This document shows, in pieces, positions 1 to 13,480 of a DNA stretch of 64,000 nt. A program made the position numbers and the translations under genes. How positions within the stretch are numbered: position 1 is the stretch's first letter; each line of letters opens with the position of its first letter. The DNA comes from Archegozetes longisetosus (lineage: Eukaryota; Arthropoda; Arachnida; Sarcoptiformes; Trhypochthoniidae), in contig JAEMBT020000002.1 of the NCBI GenBank assembly GCA_018873245.2, forward strand, positions 1,804,001 through 1,868,000. The letters run 5' to 3'. The notes below the pieces were generated by a model. It was not told the origin of the DNA. It did not search any database and saw only the letters and a program-made list of their open reading frames with translations.

Positions 1-2886
1 GAGATCTAATCGGAATGAGATATTAGAAAACAAAAAGTATTTATTAGTACTGTCGTAAGCATATCTTTTAGTCTAGGGTGGAACTAAAGGTATTAATTAA
101 GTGCTAAGATTTGTTGAGGAAAACTTTAAGTTCCATCAAAATATCTTTTAATCTGTTGTCAAATCTTTCATTAATGTTTAACAATAACTAACCAGTTGAC
201 GCATTCAGTAAGTGCATTTTCAAAGTTTTTTACATTTGGTTTCAGTAGAGACCTACACTTAAATTTCGAAAATATCTCTGGAAGCTATAACTTCCTGGCC
301 TTCTGTTGGTTACGTTCGTGGTCACAATAGTAAGAAGAGAAGTAATGATTGAATATTCACATGAAGCCATTTAACTAGAGAGAAACTGTGGAAGAGAAAT
401 CCAAAGTTTTGTTTAAAACTAGATCAGTAGTCACTTAAAAATTACTGTAATTGGAGTGCAAAGATACGGATTAATCGACGACTGACTGAATTTTCAACAA
501 ACTTGCGACAATAATTGCTCACTAATTATAAGTTTGACGATTATTTAAATTCTTGTAATAAAATTTTTCATGCTCTTGAAATAACTATAATGTAATTATG
601 AGCTTTTATAATAAATTAATGTATGCCTTAATCTGTTTGAGCTAGCTTTCATTCAAAAGTAATTATATGAACATATATAATAATAATGAGTTAGACTTAA
701 CTTTATGAATTATAAAATGCTTTTCGATTAGATGAAAGCTTTATAAAGATTTGATTGTTATTATAGAAGATAATTATTTTGTTTATTTTATTTTAATTAA
801 TTGAGTTTAAAATTTTCAAAAAAAGTCCTCCGATTTTCAATATTTAGGGATCTTTTCAATCATTTATCAGCTCATTTTAATGAAGTTTATTAACATATAT
901 AAGATTTTTCGAAAAGTTTACTTAAATAATAAAAAAATATATATTCCCGTAACTTATTTAAATAGTTGTCATAATTTCATTATAAAGTGAAAATATGATT
1001 CCTGCTAAAATAATACCTAAGTCTTAGAATTTTTGAAACTCTGATATATTGATTCTGTTGATAATCGCGCTGTTCTGCCCGAGCAATACTCAGAATCGTA
1101 ACTGAAAAAGTTTGCAAAAGGTGAATAAATGTGCGCGTCGCTTAGCGATATAGCATTAAAAATAGACTGAAATAGTGTTTTTTCGGAGATGAATGGCGTG
1201 TCGAGCTATTTCACTTTTCCCTTGATAATCGAAAAATCAAGAACAAAATCATCAAAAGAACTGCTGTATAAATTTCAGAGACTCCGGAATCTGAAGAGGA
1301 TCTATTAAAACCTGTAGCATCATTGCTTAGAATATGAGAAATTAATTTGATGTTTCTTTACTACTAATTAATGAGTTGTATTTGATCGCATTTATTTTAT
1401 TTTTATCGAATGATTGCTATCCTGTTATTCCTTATAATAAGAATAAAGTTTTAAAAATGTTTATAACTATTCGCTCAGATTTGAAACTATCTCATGAATT
1501 TATTGATTCATAGAAAGAAATTCAATGTTTGGGTTGGAAAATTTATTTTAAAAATAGCTTCGAACGAATTTAGTAACTGAAGTGCAACTTTTAGCCTATT
1601 ACAAACAATATACGAGCTACGTTAATCTGAATAAGGTATAGCTAATTAAATACAGTTTAAAGTCTGGTTGGAGTTAATTATTCAAACACATTTAGGTTTC
1701 TAGTTTTAAAAAAGTTTAGAAAGTTTTTCTCATAAGGCTTCATTATTTGTTTGGTTTTCAAGGCTATTTCGAGAATTTTTGACCATAATATTTTAGAAAA
1801 ATTAGCTAATATAAATCATTTTGAAAAATTTGAGTTATGTTTAAATTCATATTTTATTAACATTCATTTTAGAAATATCTAAAAAAAGTATTGACTGAGA
1901 GTTAAATTTATAGAATAACTTTTAGCAAACGATTTATTTTAGATTCGATTAGTTTTGAATAAAGAAATGAAACCTAAGTAACCATATCTCATTTACAGCT
2001 TTACAAAAAACACACAATAGTGACCACAAGTAGACCAGTATGCTAAACGTTGTAGAGTTATGAACTATTATGAATCGATCATTTGGATGATTTTTTACCA
2101 TAGATACCTCAAATACTATATTAAATGTAGGAGAATAGTAATATCAAAATATTGACTTTTCCTACTCTTATTAATAAACATCGCAATCTAATAATTTCTA
2201 TCCATATTGGCAATCAAAGCTTTTGGCTTACTCAATATGCTAGCAATTGATCTTTTGTAAAGGTTCTGACAGAACTGAAGCGAAACTGAAAAACTCCTAG
2301 TGATTAACTTTTTATTTATTTAGACTCTTTATGAGCTTTTAAGCAATAATGCCTATGTCTCAGGTTGCCCACATCCCTTTTTTGATACCCTAATTGAAAT
2401 TTGGCTACCTATGAGTCCTGACGACTGGCATTTTTTTCTAGTTTCGCTCCAGTTCTACTTTATATTGAGATTCATTCAAATATATTATTTAAAATGAGAA
2501 TCACTCATGAAAAAATTAAAAATATTCATTTTATTTCAAAGAGTACAGCATAGAAGTTATTTTTAAATATCTGATTAAGAAGACATTCTTAAAAAGTGAC
2601 ACAATCATTATATAAATGAGTAAACGTAAAATTGGAACATCTATTAAAAACTTCGAATATCTCGGCATCTCATTTGTTTAATCAGAAAGTTTAAATGATT
2701 AATGGTTTGAAACTAATCAAAGAAAATAGATTAATTTCGAATTAAACATTTGTTTGAGGATGTAAGAAAATTTCAATTCATATTACCATTGAAACATTTG
2801 GTCTTTAGTTTGTAAATGAATAGATTCATTTTAAATTAGAGGAAATATATTTTTTCAAGCAAAGGACTTGTAGTAAAGTACTCATA
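1..2886. other. Intergenic, nothing recognised
   Basis: AT-rich sequence with stop codons dense in all frames. I see no coding stretch, structured RNA, long repeat or inverted-repeat element here. Confidence 0.5.
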
Positions 2887-4505
2887 ATGAACGAGGAAAG
2901 AGCGAACAATTCTGTCAACATTTTTCCAAATGTAAATTCAAGCAAGAAAAGAACCAAAAGTTTTGGTAAATTGTTAATTATTGTGATAATTATTTTGTGG
3001 TTAGCATATCGAACATTTCAAATAAAATTAGAGTAGTTTAGAGAAGAAATCGGTGTCAGTATCAAAAGAATTGGTTTCAGTGAAACACCTGCAATCACTG
3101 TTATCCGCTATTCTATTTGGTGAAAAGTCTCGTGGACATATATCCAGAATTGAAGTGTCATTAAGAGAATTATCAGAACACAATTAAAGAAACATACTCT
3201 AAATAGAATTCTTGAACAAATGAGTAGTATTCTTGAGTTCGATTTCATGTTGAAGGCACACAAATCGATGGAGTACTGCGAGCATTCAATAATACAAGTA
3301 TTTCGTTTGTATTCCCAGTAAGACCAGGATATCAATTGATGAGGCAAAGTTTGAAGTATAGGAAAAGAATCAGTATGACAAATGTCTCAGTGAGAGCTAT
3401 ACTCGAAGGTTACTATTAAATGAATAAAAAACCTTTGACAAATTATCCACTATTCAAGACTTCAATCCTATCGAAACGATTACTTCAAGATCTGATAGAT
3501 TTTATCCCAAAAAAATGCTTTAAATTTCTCTGTGGATTTAGAAATGAATGGAAAGATCTTAAAGTTTTAATCGATTCTTTTCACTTCACTATCTTTCACG
3601 ATAAAGAATGGTTCCTACCCAATGCTCGTAACTCTGATTCTTACTATCTTTCAATTGATTCTCCGAACACTGCCTCAATTATATTATAGAAACAATTACA
3701 TCAAATTAAGATACGGTCATCACTATGAAATCTCTTATTCTCAAATAAATACAAAGATATTGCCATCAAATAATTCAACAGATTATCGAAACGATAACAT
3801 GAGCAATAATGATGAAGGGCAAGCTCATTCTGATTGTATCGATAAATGTATTATGAAACCACTGAAAGAAAATGCGGTCATTGTATACATCATTTCGAAG
3901 CATTTTTGAAGAAAGAATATTTTGGAAAGTACAGTTAAGAAAAGTTGTCATTATACTAATAAATCAGCAGAAAGATAACAATGCTATTGCGATTCACTTG
4001 AAATACAGCTCAAATGTAAATCTTATTTTCGACCCGACTGTGATAATCAGTTCATTGATTTTAATATGAAAGAAACTGAAAAAGGTAAAAGCTCTAAATG
4101 GATGCCACAAACTTATACCTATATAAGTCATACTTTATTACCTGATCAAATGATCGAACATCTGTTAGTAATGATTAGTGTTCCCAACTTTCAGCGATTT
4201 CGCTGACAGTCCGCGTTTTGGATCCCCAATGTTGATGAAGTCAGCGGACAGTCTTTGCTGACAAAACTATGTTAGTGGAAATGATTTTAAAACAAAATAC
4301 TCAATACAGTATAATATATCCAATAATGCCTAAACTGAAAATTAATTAAAAATGTTGTCAACGATTTTTCTTTCTACTCTTCCCTTTTATCAGCGACTGC
4401 TTCTGGAGAAAGTTGGCAACGCTATTAATGATATTCAAATTGTTCATAATGAGTTTTGCCGGTTCAGTTGTAATGCTGTTAGGATTGTTTGTTATTGCAA
4501 TATGA
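2887..4505 (+). pseudogene. DEG/ENaC (degenerin/pickpocket-like) sodium-channel pseudogene
   Basis: Decayed copy of an amiloride-sensitive-type cation channel subunit, a trimeric plasma-membrane channel family with two membrane segments and a large Cys-rich ectodomain. Reading from ATG 2887, a polar N-terminus leads into a hydrophobic segment (LLIIVIIILWLAY, TM1). In the same frame but after TAG 3034 comes ETPAITVIRYSI, matching the family's post-TM1 motif (FPAVTICN-like), then TGA 3121. Later pieces lie in shifted frames: LPSNNSTDYRND near 3770, resembling the LPPPYxTDCxDY motif; SDCIDKCIMK near 3830, resembling the paired-Cys motif; a C-Y-C...C...RPDC stretch at 3980-4035; and a Gly-containing hydrophobic segment (FAGSVVMLLGLFVIAI) at 4455-4502 that could be TM2. 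At least three in-frame stops and several frameshifts separate the pieces. No intron is evident, so it is either a retro-copy or a decayed single-exon gene. The family call rests on remembered motifs, not alignment. Confidence 0.6.
4192..4253. repeat. GC-rich imperfect inverted repeat inside the pseudogene
   Basis: CAGCG-ATTT-CGCTG forms a small hairpin at 4192-4205. GACAGTCCGC (4205-4214) is nearly the inverse of GCGGACAGTC (4244-4253), with one mismatch. The patch is clearly richer in G+C than its surroundings and interrupts the channel-like sequence before the putative TM2. It may be a small insertion. Confidence 0.35.
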
Positions 4506-7500
4506 AACTGTATTTTCAAAATTTTTTTAAATCAGTTTTGTAAAACTTATGCGTTTTCGACTATTAACATTTTAAAAAGCATTCCATAATTAAAACCATT
4601 AAATGATGGTTTTGTCTTCAGTTCTGTTGAGATTGCAAAATATTATACAATAAATTGATATATAGATTCTATACATTTTCAATAAGTATGCATTAAAACA
4701 TAAATAAATTATAATATGAAAATTATATTTAATTAGATGATGTATTTATTAAAAATCCGAAAGCTTTCGAGTGAATTTAAGGTTTCTTTTAAGTTTATGA
4801 AACATAAAGCCTTCAGCGTAAATAATGTGGTTTCTTATTTGTCCAGAGTTTCTCAAATTATATCAAGATAAAATTCTATAAGTCCTGAAATTAGAGCATT
4901 TATAGACACAACTATTGTTGTTTTCTTATAAAAATTGATCTCATCAAATCATTAGCTAATATACACAAGAGTAGCTTGAAACAAATCTCTTCTTAACTGG
5001 TTTTAATACATTTTGATTCTAGATTAAACGAATAAATATTGCCTTTATCAATCTGCATTTTTTACATACAGTATGTCTTTTTTCTTCTAAATTCCAATAG
5101 TGTTGTTAAAGCTTTTTATATTTTTATATTTTGATCAGGTGTCAAATAAATTAATCATCGATTCAAAGTTTGACAAAAACTTTTAATATTCAAATTGAAT
5201 GTAATACAATTAGTGTTTAAAAATAGCAATTACACATGTTGAAAACATTGTGTTTTATTTTCTAAACGAGGTTCAATCATATTGTCTGACTCTTAATAGC
5301 GTTCCAGGAGTTATTTTCTTGGTCACAATAATAGTTAGTTTATAAAAAGTTTTATAAACTGAGATATCTCTTTATTGTAAACACCATTTTTGATATTAAG
5401 TGCTTTTAAAACAAATTTAAACAAACATCATCATTAAGAAACAATTGTTTCTTCGGCTTATTCCATACTTTATTTAAAAGTTTGATTTAATCGATGAGTA
5501 ATATTAAAGAAAAATTGCACTGAATATATGAGTTTAGAAGGGACATGTTCTATTTTGTTATTTTTGTTAAACTATGTTAACAAATAATTATTACATATTT
5601 TTATCAAAATAACTGCTGGTTTTCTTTTAGTTCTCCACATAAAGTTTTGGAACATAAAATGAAAAATCATTAAATAAAATTTAGAATATCAGCTTAAATT
5701 AGTAAGAATAGTATGATCTTTTCAATTGTCTTATGGCTGATTGTCTACGATGACAATTTATTAAAATTGAGTCAATTTTTGATATTTTTGTTCAAACATT
5801 AGTTTCATTATGTGGCGATTGGCAAAAATATATGAGAGATGTTTCAAAATATCTAATGAGCTAGAACAACAAACTTAACAGAATGTTGAGAATTCACGTA
5901 AACACTAAGGCAGAAATGCCAAACTGATTATAGTAAATCCTTCAGAAGAAGAATATCTAACATCACTTTCTTTCGGCACTCACAAAGTCATGGATACTAT
6001 TTACATAGATTGAAGCTAAATATATTGATAAACAGTACAAGTAGCAGAATGGTTTGGTTCTTATACTTATGAATTGGCCTGAGGAGAGCTCAACAAACAA
6101 ATCCGACATAGCTTGCGTACAAATGATTCAAGTAGGCGCCTCAATGGCAAAATCAGCTGATAAACCTTTTAAATAAAAAGAATCTGATTGTCTGTCAGAA
6201 AGTGCAAACTTCTAGGTTCATGTCTACATTCTAAGAATCACTATTGAATATGAGTTGAACTTTCGATACTTTGAAAAATAAACTAGGTAAGGCTGAAAAT
6301 TAATCTATAAATGTCCAATAGAATCCAGTTCCCGTAGGATCTACTTATGCTCAACTACCTGATCAACCGGAGCCTAAGAATTTATGAACGTATATGGATT
6401 CAGATTGTGCTCAATATTTTCTGTGCTTAAGGAAATAGTCTAAAAGTGTTCGGAAAATGTAAAACTAAAATTCATCGAGATAAACCAAAACTAGAGGGGT
6501 ATTATTTTGCTTTTGGCATTCTTTGAACTCTAGTTAAACATTGACAGCAAGCTTTAATTCAAACTTATTGTTACCATTTTTGTTGCTTATTTACCATTCT
6601 ATTATACAAATTTGATTTGATTTGATTATCAATAAGAATAGTCGAGATATTTGATCAGCAACAGAATTACCCAAATTTTCAAGTTTCCCCTCTATAGTAA
6701 AGTCTACGGCAGAGATACATAAGATTTAACAAACTTTCAAAAAGTTATCAAGCTATCAATTAACTTTAACCTTTTGAAGTCAGGTGATCAACACTGTCTC
6801 GTTCAGTATTTGATCATTGATAAAAATTAAGAAATAAGTGAATTAAAGTCAAATTTGAAAAAACTGCATCCAACTTGTCACAATTGTCGAGAAGTTCTTA
6901 GTTTTGTCTTTGGAGAAATTAAAGCATGGGTCGTTTTCTTCGTGAGAAATATCTCAGTTATAATTATTGATAATTAGATCAAATAAAATTACTTTAATAG
7001 AATGATAAATAAGCAACAAAATGCAAAAAAATACATTTGAATTGAAGCATTGATCATTGTTTAGTGCGAGTTAAAATAGACCAGAAACAAAATGAAACTC
7101 CTGTAATTCTGGATTTTATGGTATTACTATTGCACAGAATGTGGTCAAATTCAGTAAAAACCTAACCTCATGCAGTGGACGAGTTTATTCTAATCGGTAG
7201 TTGTGTTCAAGATGAAAAACTAAGTTTTAGTATATCATGATGATCAAGATAGATCTCGAAACAAATCCGTACGTATCTGGAAGAGTGAAACAACATATGC
7301 ATAATTATCTTATAATCACAGAATAATGAAATTTGATTTAATTTTTAAAGGTTTAACATACATTTGAGATTTTTGATAATAGCAAACTTGATACAAGATT
7401 AGAAATAAAACACGCGCGAAATAAATTCGAAAACCTCTATTAATATTGAAATAATAAGCATTATTTGCAATATTAAGTTGTATCATTGAGCAAATTAAGA

Positions 7501-10500
7501 AAGAGTTGGAAAAACCTGCAGAAGTTGTGTTCATAGTTTCCAAAGAAAAAACATATTGATGTGATCTCAACGATAAACTAACTCTAAGATCTAATTAAAT
7601 TATGATATTTCGCAATAAATCCATAAGTAATATAAATTGGATACAAGTGCTCTTGAAATACTTTACTGAAAGCCTCAAACCTCAGATTCTAAGTACAACT
7701 CGGCTTACAGTATATTATTATTAAGACATGACAACAGATACTATATATTGATTATGACTATAGTGAAAATAATTTAAGGAATAGATAATAATTAAATGAG
7801 AATAAGAAAAGTCTAGAAAATATACGTTAAGTATTAAATAAAACTCCACTCATATACATTGAAAATCATTTGGATCAATAGAAAGCAAATAGTTGAGAAC
7901 ATGGTCAAAAAGATTACAGAATCTTAGATATGTATAACTAACTGGTTATTTTCTACGCATTCATTAAAGTAAATAAGTCACAAATTCTTTTGTATATAAA
8001 TACAAAACATATAATGCTTGAGAAATTCTAAAAATTGTTGACAAAGTATTTTCATTATTACCAATTGAAAAATGTTTCAAGTTTTTTGGCGTCAAATTTA
8101 TCGGAATTTAAAAAAACAGTTTAAGTGAATGTAACTCTTTTGTGGTCAATAGAAATATAGGTTTATTTCTAGAACAGCTGTATTTTATTTACTGTTATTT
8201 CTCTTATACGATTGCGTGCAGAGAAACAATCGCGTGATAACAATAATAAACATTCATTGAGCGAAATGCTGACGAAAAATGGATAAATAAAATATAGTAT
8301 GAAAGGAGTTATGGAAAAAATAGCAACGAGAACAAAGTATGACAGAATGGATTATGAATCAAATGAGAATATTCTTGAAAACAATACCAACTGTTGTGTA
8401 ATTTAATAATCTCCAATATAATGATAAGTTTTCTTTCATTGTTGAAATTGATGACGTTTTTGAATAATTTTACTGAATATTCTCTTTTGAACATTTATTT
8501 ATAGCTTCGAAAATGATTTTTTCTGTATCTATTTTGTAGTCACTTTAAGTGGTTCTCAGGTACTTTCAGTACAAGTTACTAAAATATTTCCTAAATATTG
8601 AAGCAATCAAAAAGTGGAGTGAGAAAAATACTTTTCTAAACTTTTAAACATAAAATAAGTTAACAAGTCAATTATTTGTAAAATTTTCTCATAGATTGAT
8701 AACTTTGAAAAATGGCTCTGATTCATTTTGAAAAATTTTGTTAAATCTTAAGATTTATTTCTATAGAATCAGATAATCTAAATTAAATTTCTTGAAATAA
8801 TTTCATTACAGAGTAAATACATTTTTCTTATCCACAAAAATTTTATAATTTATTGTTGAACTCTTCCGAAGACTATGATTCTATTGAATGGTAAGTAACA
8901 AAATAATAAAAAGTCAAACTAATATAAAATGAGCTAAAAGATGACTTGATCTGACGAGAGAAAAAGTTTTCATATAGCTTACAAAATGCTAGTTTCATAG
9001 ATAGCAAAACAAAATGTAATTAAAATAATTACAGTCGAAAAAATTCTGCCATACAGTATAATGAAAGCATAGTGCTCATTTCCTCATATAATACAATCTA
9101 ATTAAGAACGGAGTTATGTCTATGTGTCTGTATGTGATGTGTGCCTAAACACAAATATAAATATGATATTTTCGGCCACTCTAATTAATATTTCATAATT
9201 TAATCTTTTATTAGAAAATTTGTATTCTTTTACATTGAATATATTCATTTCGCAACTACTGCTATAATTTTATATATCATGGAAGATCTTATGGGACATG
9301 ATATGAAAACGTTTAGATTCACAGGTAGATGATAAATATCTGGTTCATAAATAGAAAGCTAATTTTCAGGAGTTATTGTGCATCAAATATGATAAGATAT
9401 CAAATACAAAGTCATTGGAAAAGTTAAAGTTCAAAAGTAGATAAATATTAATCGAGAATCGGTCGATTTCTTAAACAAACGAAATTCTTTCTTAAGAAAT
9501 TGTTACGAAAACTATTAGCAGTTATGTACATAAACACAAGAGTCTGAGAATCAATAATTTATTTGAAGCTCGTAAAAACACAATAAAATTTTTAATTGGT
9601 TGTTCATCCGCTAAATTTGTCATTAAATATTAATTTATAGGATTTTGAAATTAGATGTTCATTCATTAATTAAACAATGGATAATTTTCTAAACAAATTT
9701 TTCCAGTTATAAATTGCTAAATATCTAACTTTGGAAATATACGTGTTAAATATAAATCTTATAAAAAATAATTTACGAGACAAGTAAAGAAAGCTCTCAT
9801 TTTTTCAATTGCAATTAAATCCTGTAGTTATCAGAATTTGTCTCAGAATGACTTTTAAAATGATATACTTTGAGAGTAAGTAGCCATTTCCTATTTGCCT
9901 TACTATTATGATAGTATTGTTTCTGAACTGTGAAATTCTAGCCAAAAATTTTCAAATTGAAACCTAGTATAACCTAAAAACAGGGACTTCGCATCAAAAA
10001 TGACAGTCAAGTTATTAGTTAGATAAACAACACATGTTTATAATATTTTATGGCAAATTTAGAAGATTGATGCGTGCAAATTCTTCATTAGTTAATTAAG
10101 ATTAGATCTCACGGAAGACTATAATTGAGATCATTTTTCTATCCTTTAATCTTTAAATATTCCTCCCATAAAAGATAAAAGTGGATCAGATATTGAGTCT
10201 CTTGAGGTGTCGATTTGTGATTAGTAAGAACAAGAAGATTACTAAGCACTGAATTAATGGATAATCTAATTTTCATTCAAAATAAAAACATTCTGAAAAT
10301 ATGCCATAACTTGAAAGACTTGATCAGTATGCAAATTCTTAGAAATAAGAAACATTTTATAAGTACTTTATTTCTCAATATCTCGGGTAACAAAATAATT
10401 GATGATTGAGTTAAATAAAAATTCAATAAGGAATAAACCTCTGAGTAATAATAATAATGGTAGGATATTCCATTCTATCGACTAATACTTTTGAGACATA

Positions 10501-13333
10501 ACATACAATTTATTCATAGTTAAAAAAGTTTAAACAATTAATACTTAGTATAAAATAATATTGGCTGGAATAATGACAATTAGTATAAATTTACTTTTAC
10601 ACTTATTATATAAGACAAAAAATTATTGTTCATACTATGAGACAAAGTTTACTAAACAGGAGCCGAAAAAGTTATAAAACTTATGTCCACGCAATCGCTG
10701 TAATGAAACTTTTAGTTGCAGGAAAACTTATCGATGTTTTTCTATTATATATAAAACTTCGTTCCAATACCAATAGAGATCTACTAAACTGTTAGACATA
10801 GCATAAAACTCTCATATATAAAAGTTTTCGAGTGTTAAGAAAAACTGATTCACTCCTTGAACAAGTCTTTCTCTATATCTTTGAACAGAACTTTAAATCA
10901 ATTTTCATTCATTTTTATCTCTGGTCCCAATCCGAAAGTGTTTATAAACTCTTGAGAATTAAGTTTTTTCTCGCTCTTTCTTTTGAGAAATATTTCATAC
11001 AGAAGTCATTTTTTCAAAAATTGATATATAATTCTCTATAAGTTTATTACTATTGCCAATCGTTTTCTCGAAACTTACTTTTTGAGCTTACTCTTTATGT
11101 GACATTCAATTGAGATCTTAGAAGATCAAAAGTGAAACCAATATTGAGTAATTGGAGAGCAAGAGAAAAGGTTTTCCCCAAATAGTACTTTTAAAGTTTT
11201 TCCTCTAAAACAGCGTATATCTTATTGATTTAATTTATTCCGAGTCGACTTCTTAAAATCGCAATTTTCTGCTATAATCCAGAGTAAAAAATTAGTGTAA
11301 ATATCGTTTACTAATTTTTTCTTGTGGTCTGTTGGTAGACAAATATTGCTTTCGTTGGTGAACAAAATCATCAATTACTGGTAAGAACTTTCACACCTTA
11401 TTTTACTATAAAGATATTAATTTCAAGAGAAGTTTGTTTAAAAACTCTTTTGAATATAAATTTGATAAAACTCTGATCATTTTGAATGATACGATCATTA
11501 TAGCTTAGAAAAATTGTAGCTTTATTTTGCCTAGTTTAACGAGACTCAATCGATTAAATCTAATCAGCATAGTTATAGCAAACAAGATTTTCTAAGAGTG
11601 ACACTCAGAAATAATTGATATAGAGTAAGATTTAATCTAAAAATGCTAATTTGATACTCTAATTAAGCAAAACTACAGAGTGTATCACTCTACGAAAAAC
11701 TGGTATAACATTCATGCTTATTAGATAAATAGGGCTTAATTTGTAATTTCTATATGTGAGTGAAAGTTTTGAATAGTTAAGTAGTCATGAATAATATAAG
11801 AGAAAAAGTAGTTTTCATGAATGAATGGCAAAATATAGTAGTTGTAAACTATTTTATCCATTTTTCGAAAACCCACGAAAATGATCACTAGTTTCTTGAG
11901 TGCTATTCATTCAATAAGCTAATGCATTCTTTGTATCTATAATAGTATTACTGCTGTTGTTGTCGATTTCTTTTATTCTTATGAAAGATTATTTGGAAAA
12001 TTTTATGAAAAATAAATTTTCGAATATTCAACAGAACAGTAATATTAAGTTATGAAATATTTGCTCACTTTATCCCATTCTGTATGGAATACAACAAGAA
12101 TAGAAATCATGAGAGACAAATATTATCCTTTGTGTGCATTCTTCGGCTGTACTTTTATCGGAGAAATAAAATAAGATCTTCCTTTTTGTTTAACATAATA
12201 GTAGAAAATACTATAAAAATGTTATTGATTTACATTAGGATAACAATTCCTTATTGCACTCCTGAACCAGATCTTTTTAAGATCTATAGAAAATTTTAAG
12301 CTTTCAATTTGAATCACGAACAAGAAGTACTTTAAACGTTCGACACATTTATTCTTCAAATACGTTTAGAGATAAAGTGTTAGACTTATTAAAATAATTG
12401 CTGTTTCTGAAAGACTTATTTCCAAAGTTTGGCAATCTGTAGCAAATTTCTAACTAAACTTCAATTCATAAGATTTTTCTTTTGAGATTTTTATTGGCCT
12501 AAAATGCAAATAATTATTTTCATCCCATAACAAGACAATAAGTACTGACTAATTCAGTATATTTAAAGAAAAATAGTTTTACATCTGATTTATATCTTAC
12601 TCATAAGCTTTAAAGTCTTTACATCGTTCAGATTAAGGTCTAAAGTATTACATGAACGAAAATTTTACTAATTTCTCGCAATAATATAGCGGGTAAGTTA
12701 TTCATCAAATTTTTAATTACATTTAGTTTAGATTAAAAGTGAGCAGTAAGAGCTAAATACAATATTTGATGTCATTTTCAATAGAAATTAGTGATGGATT
12801 GTTTCAAATTTATATTTTTAAAAATCTGAAGTCCTTTGAAGCCTAAAAACACGACATATTCTAACTGTTGAGATAGAAGATATTTACGAGTTATCAATCT
12901 CTTAATGACATTTGTCTAAGATAAAACCTTTTCACTGTTTCAGTTTAAAATGTATAAATTTTGATCAAATTGTGTTATTACCTAAAGTGTCCATATTCAT
13001 ATTAGTATTATGCTTTCATCTCAATAGGAACTCTGTTAGCTTTTTACTCAAACATTTTAAAAGTATTTTCGTTTCACGTAAGTTCGATTTCTTTAAAATT
13101 TCGGTTACTCAAAATGCATGAACTGTTGAGATGTCTATTCTACACTTTCATCTCTAGAGTGGTTCTCAAAATAAATCTTTGAGTATAGAATGGGATAAAA
13201 CATTTTCCTTCGAAAATGTAAATGATTGCTAAAAAGTTATTTTGCCAAACTTAATGTTCAATATAGGAATAGGTTGTAAAAGGAGTATTTTCAAAATTCA
13301 GAAAAAACTTTTAACATAGCACAAGCCTTAAAA
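4506..13333. other. Long intergenic block, nothing supported
   Basis: About 8.8 kb without a supportable gene. The open frames of 60-85 codons here (for example 7316-7570, 8309-8494, 10832-11041, 12084-12299, 12912-13121) have AT-driven composition (F, I, L, N, K, Y) and no motif or splice logic. Open frames of that size are expected by chance at this base composition. Confidence 0.5.
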
Positions 13334-13341
13334 TGACGTCA
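13334..13341. promoter_or_regulatory. Perfect cAMP response element, TGACGTCA
   Basis: The full 8-bp palindrome TGACGTCA lies about 52 bp upstream of a TATA-like box and about 140 bp upstream of the start codon of precursor gene A. CREB/ATF sites at this distance are well known in neuropeptide promoters. The placement is seen directly; function is inferred. Confidence 0.45.
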
Positions 13342-13392
13342 CTCTATGTCAAAAATTTAGTAAATTTGGTGCTAGAAAAACGTTCGACTTTT

Positions 13393-13399
13393 TATATAG
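13393..13399 (+). promoter_or_regulatory. TATA-like box of precursor gene A
   Basis: TTTATATAG at 13391-13399 stands about 28 bp before the initiator-like CGATCACAG at 13421-13429. This would give a 5' leader of about 55 nt before ATG 13481. AT-rich DNA yields such strings often, so only the spacing and gene context support it. Confidence 0.35.
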
Positions 13400-13480
13400 T
13401 AATCAATTGTTCTCTTGTTTCGATCACAGATTTGTGGAACGCTCAAAATCTAATTAATAAAAACTAAAAGTAACCCAAAA

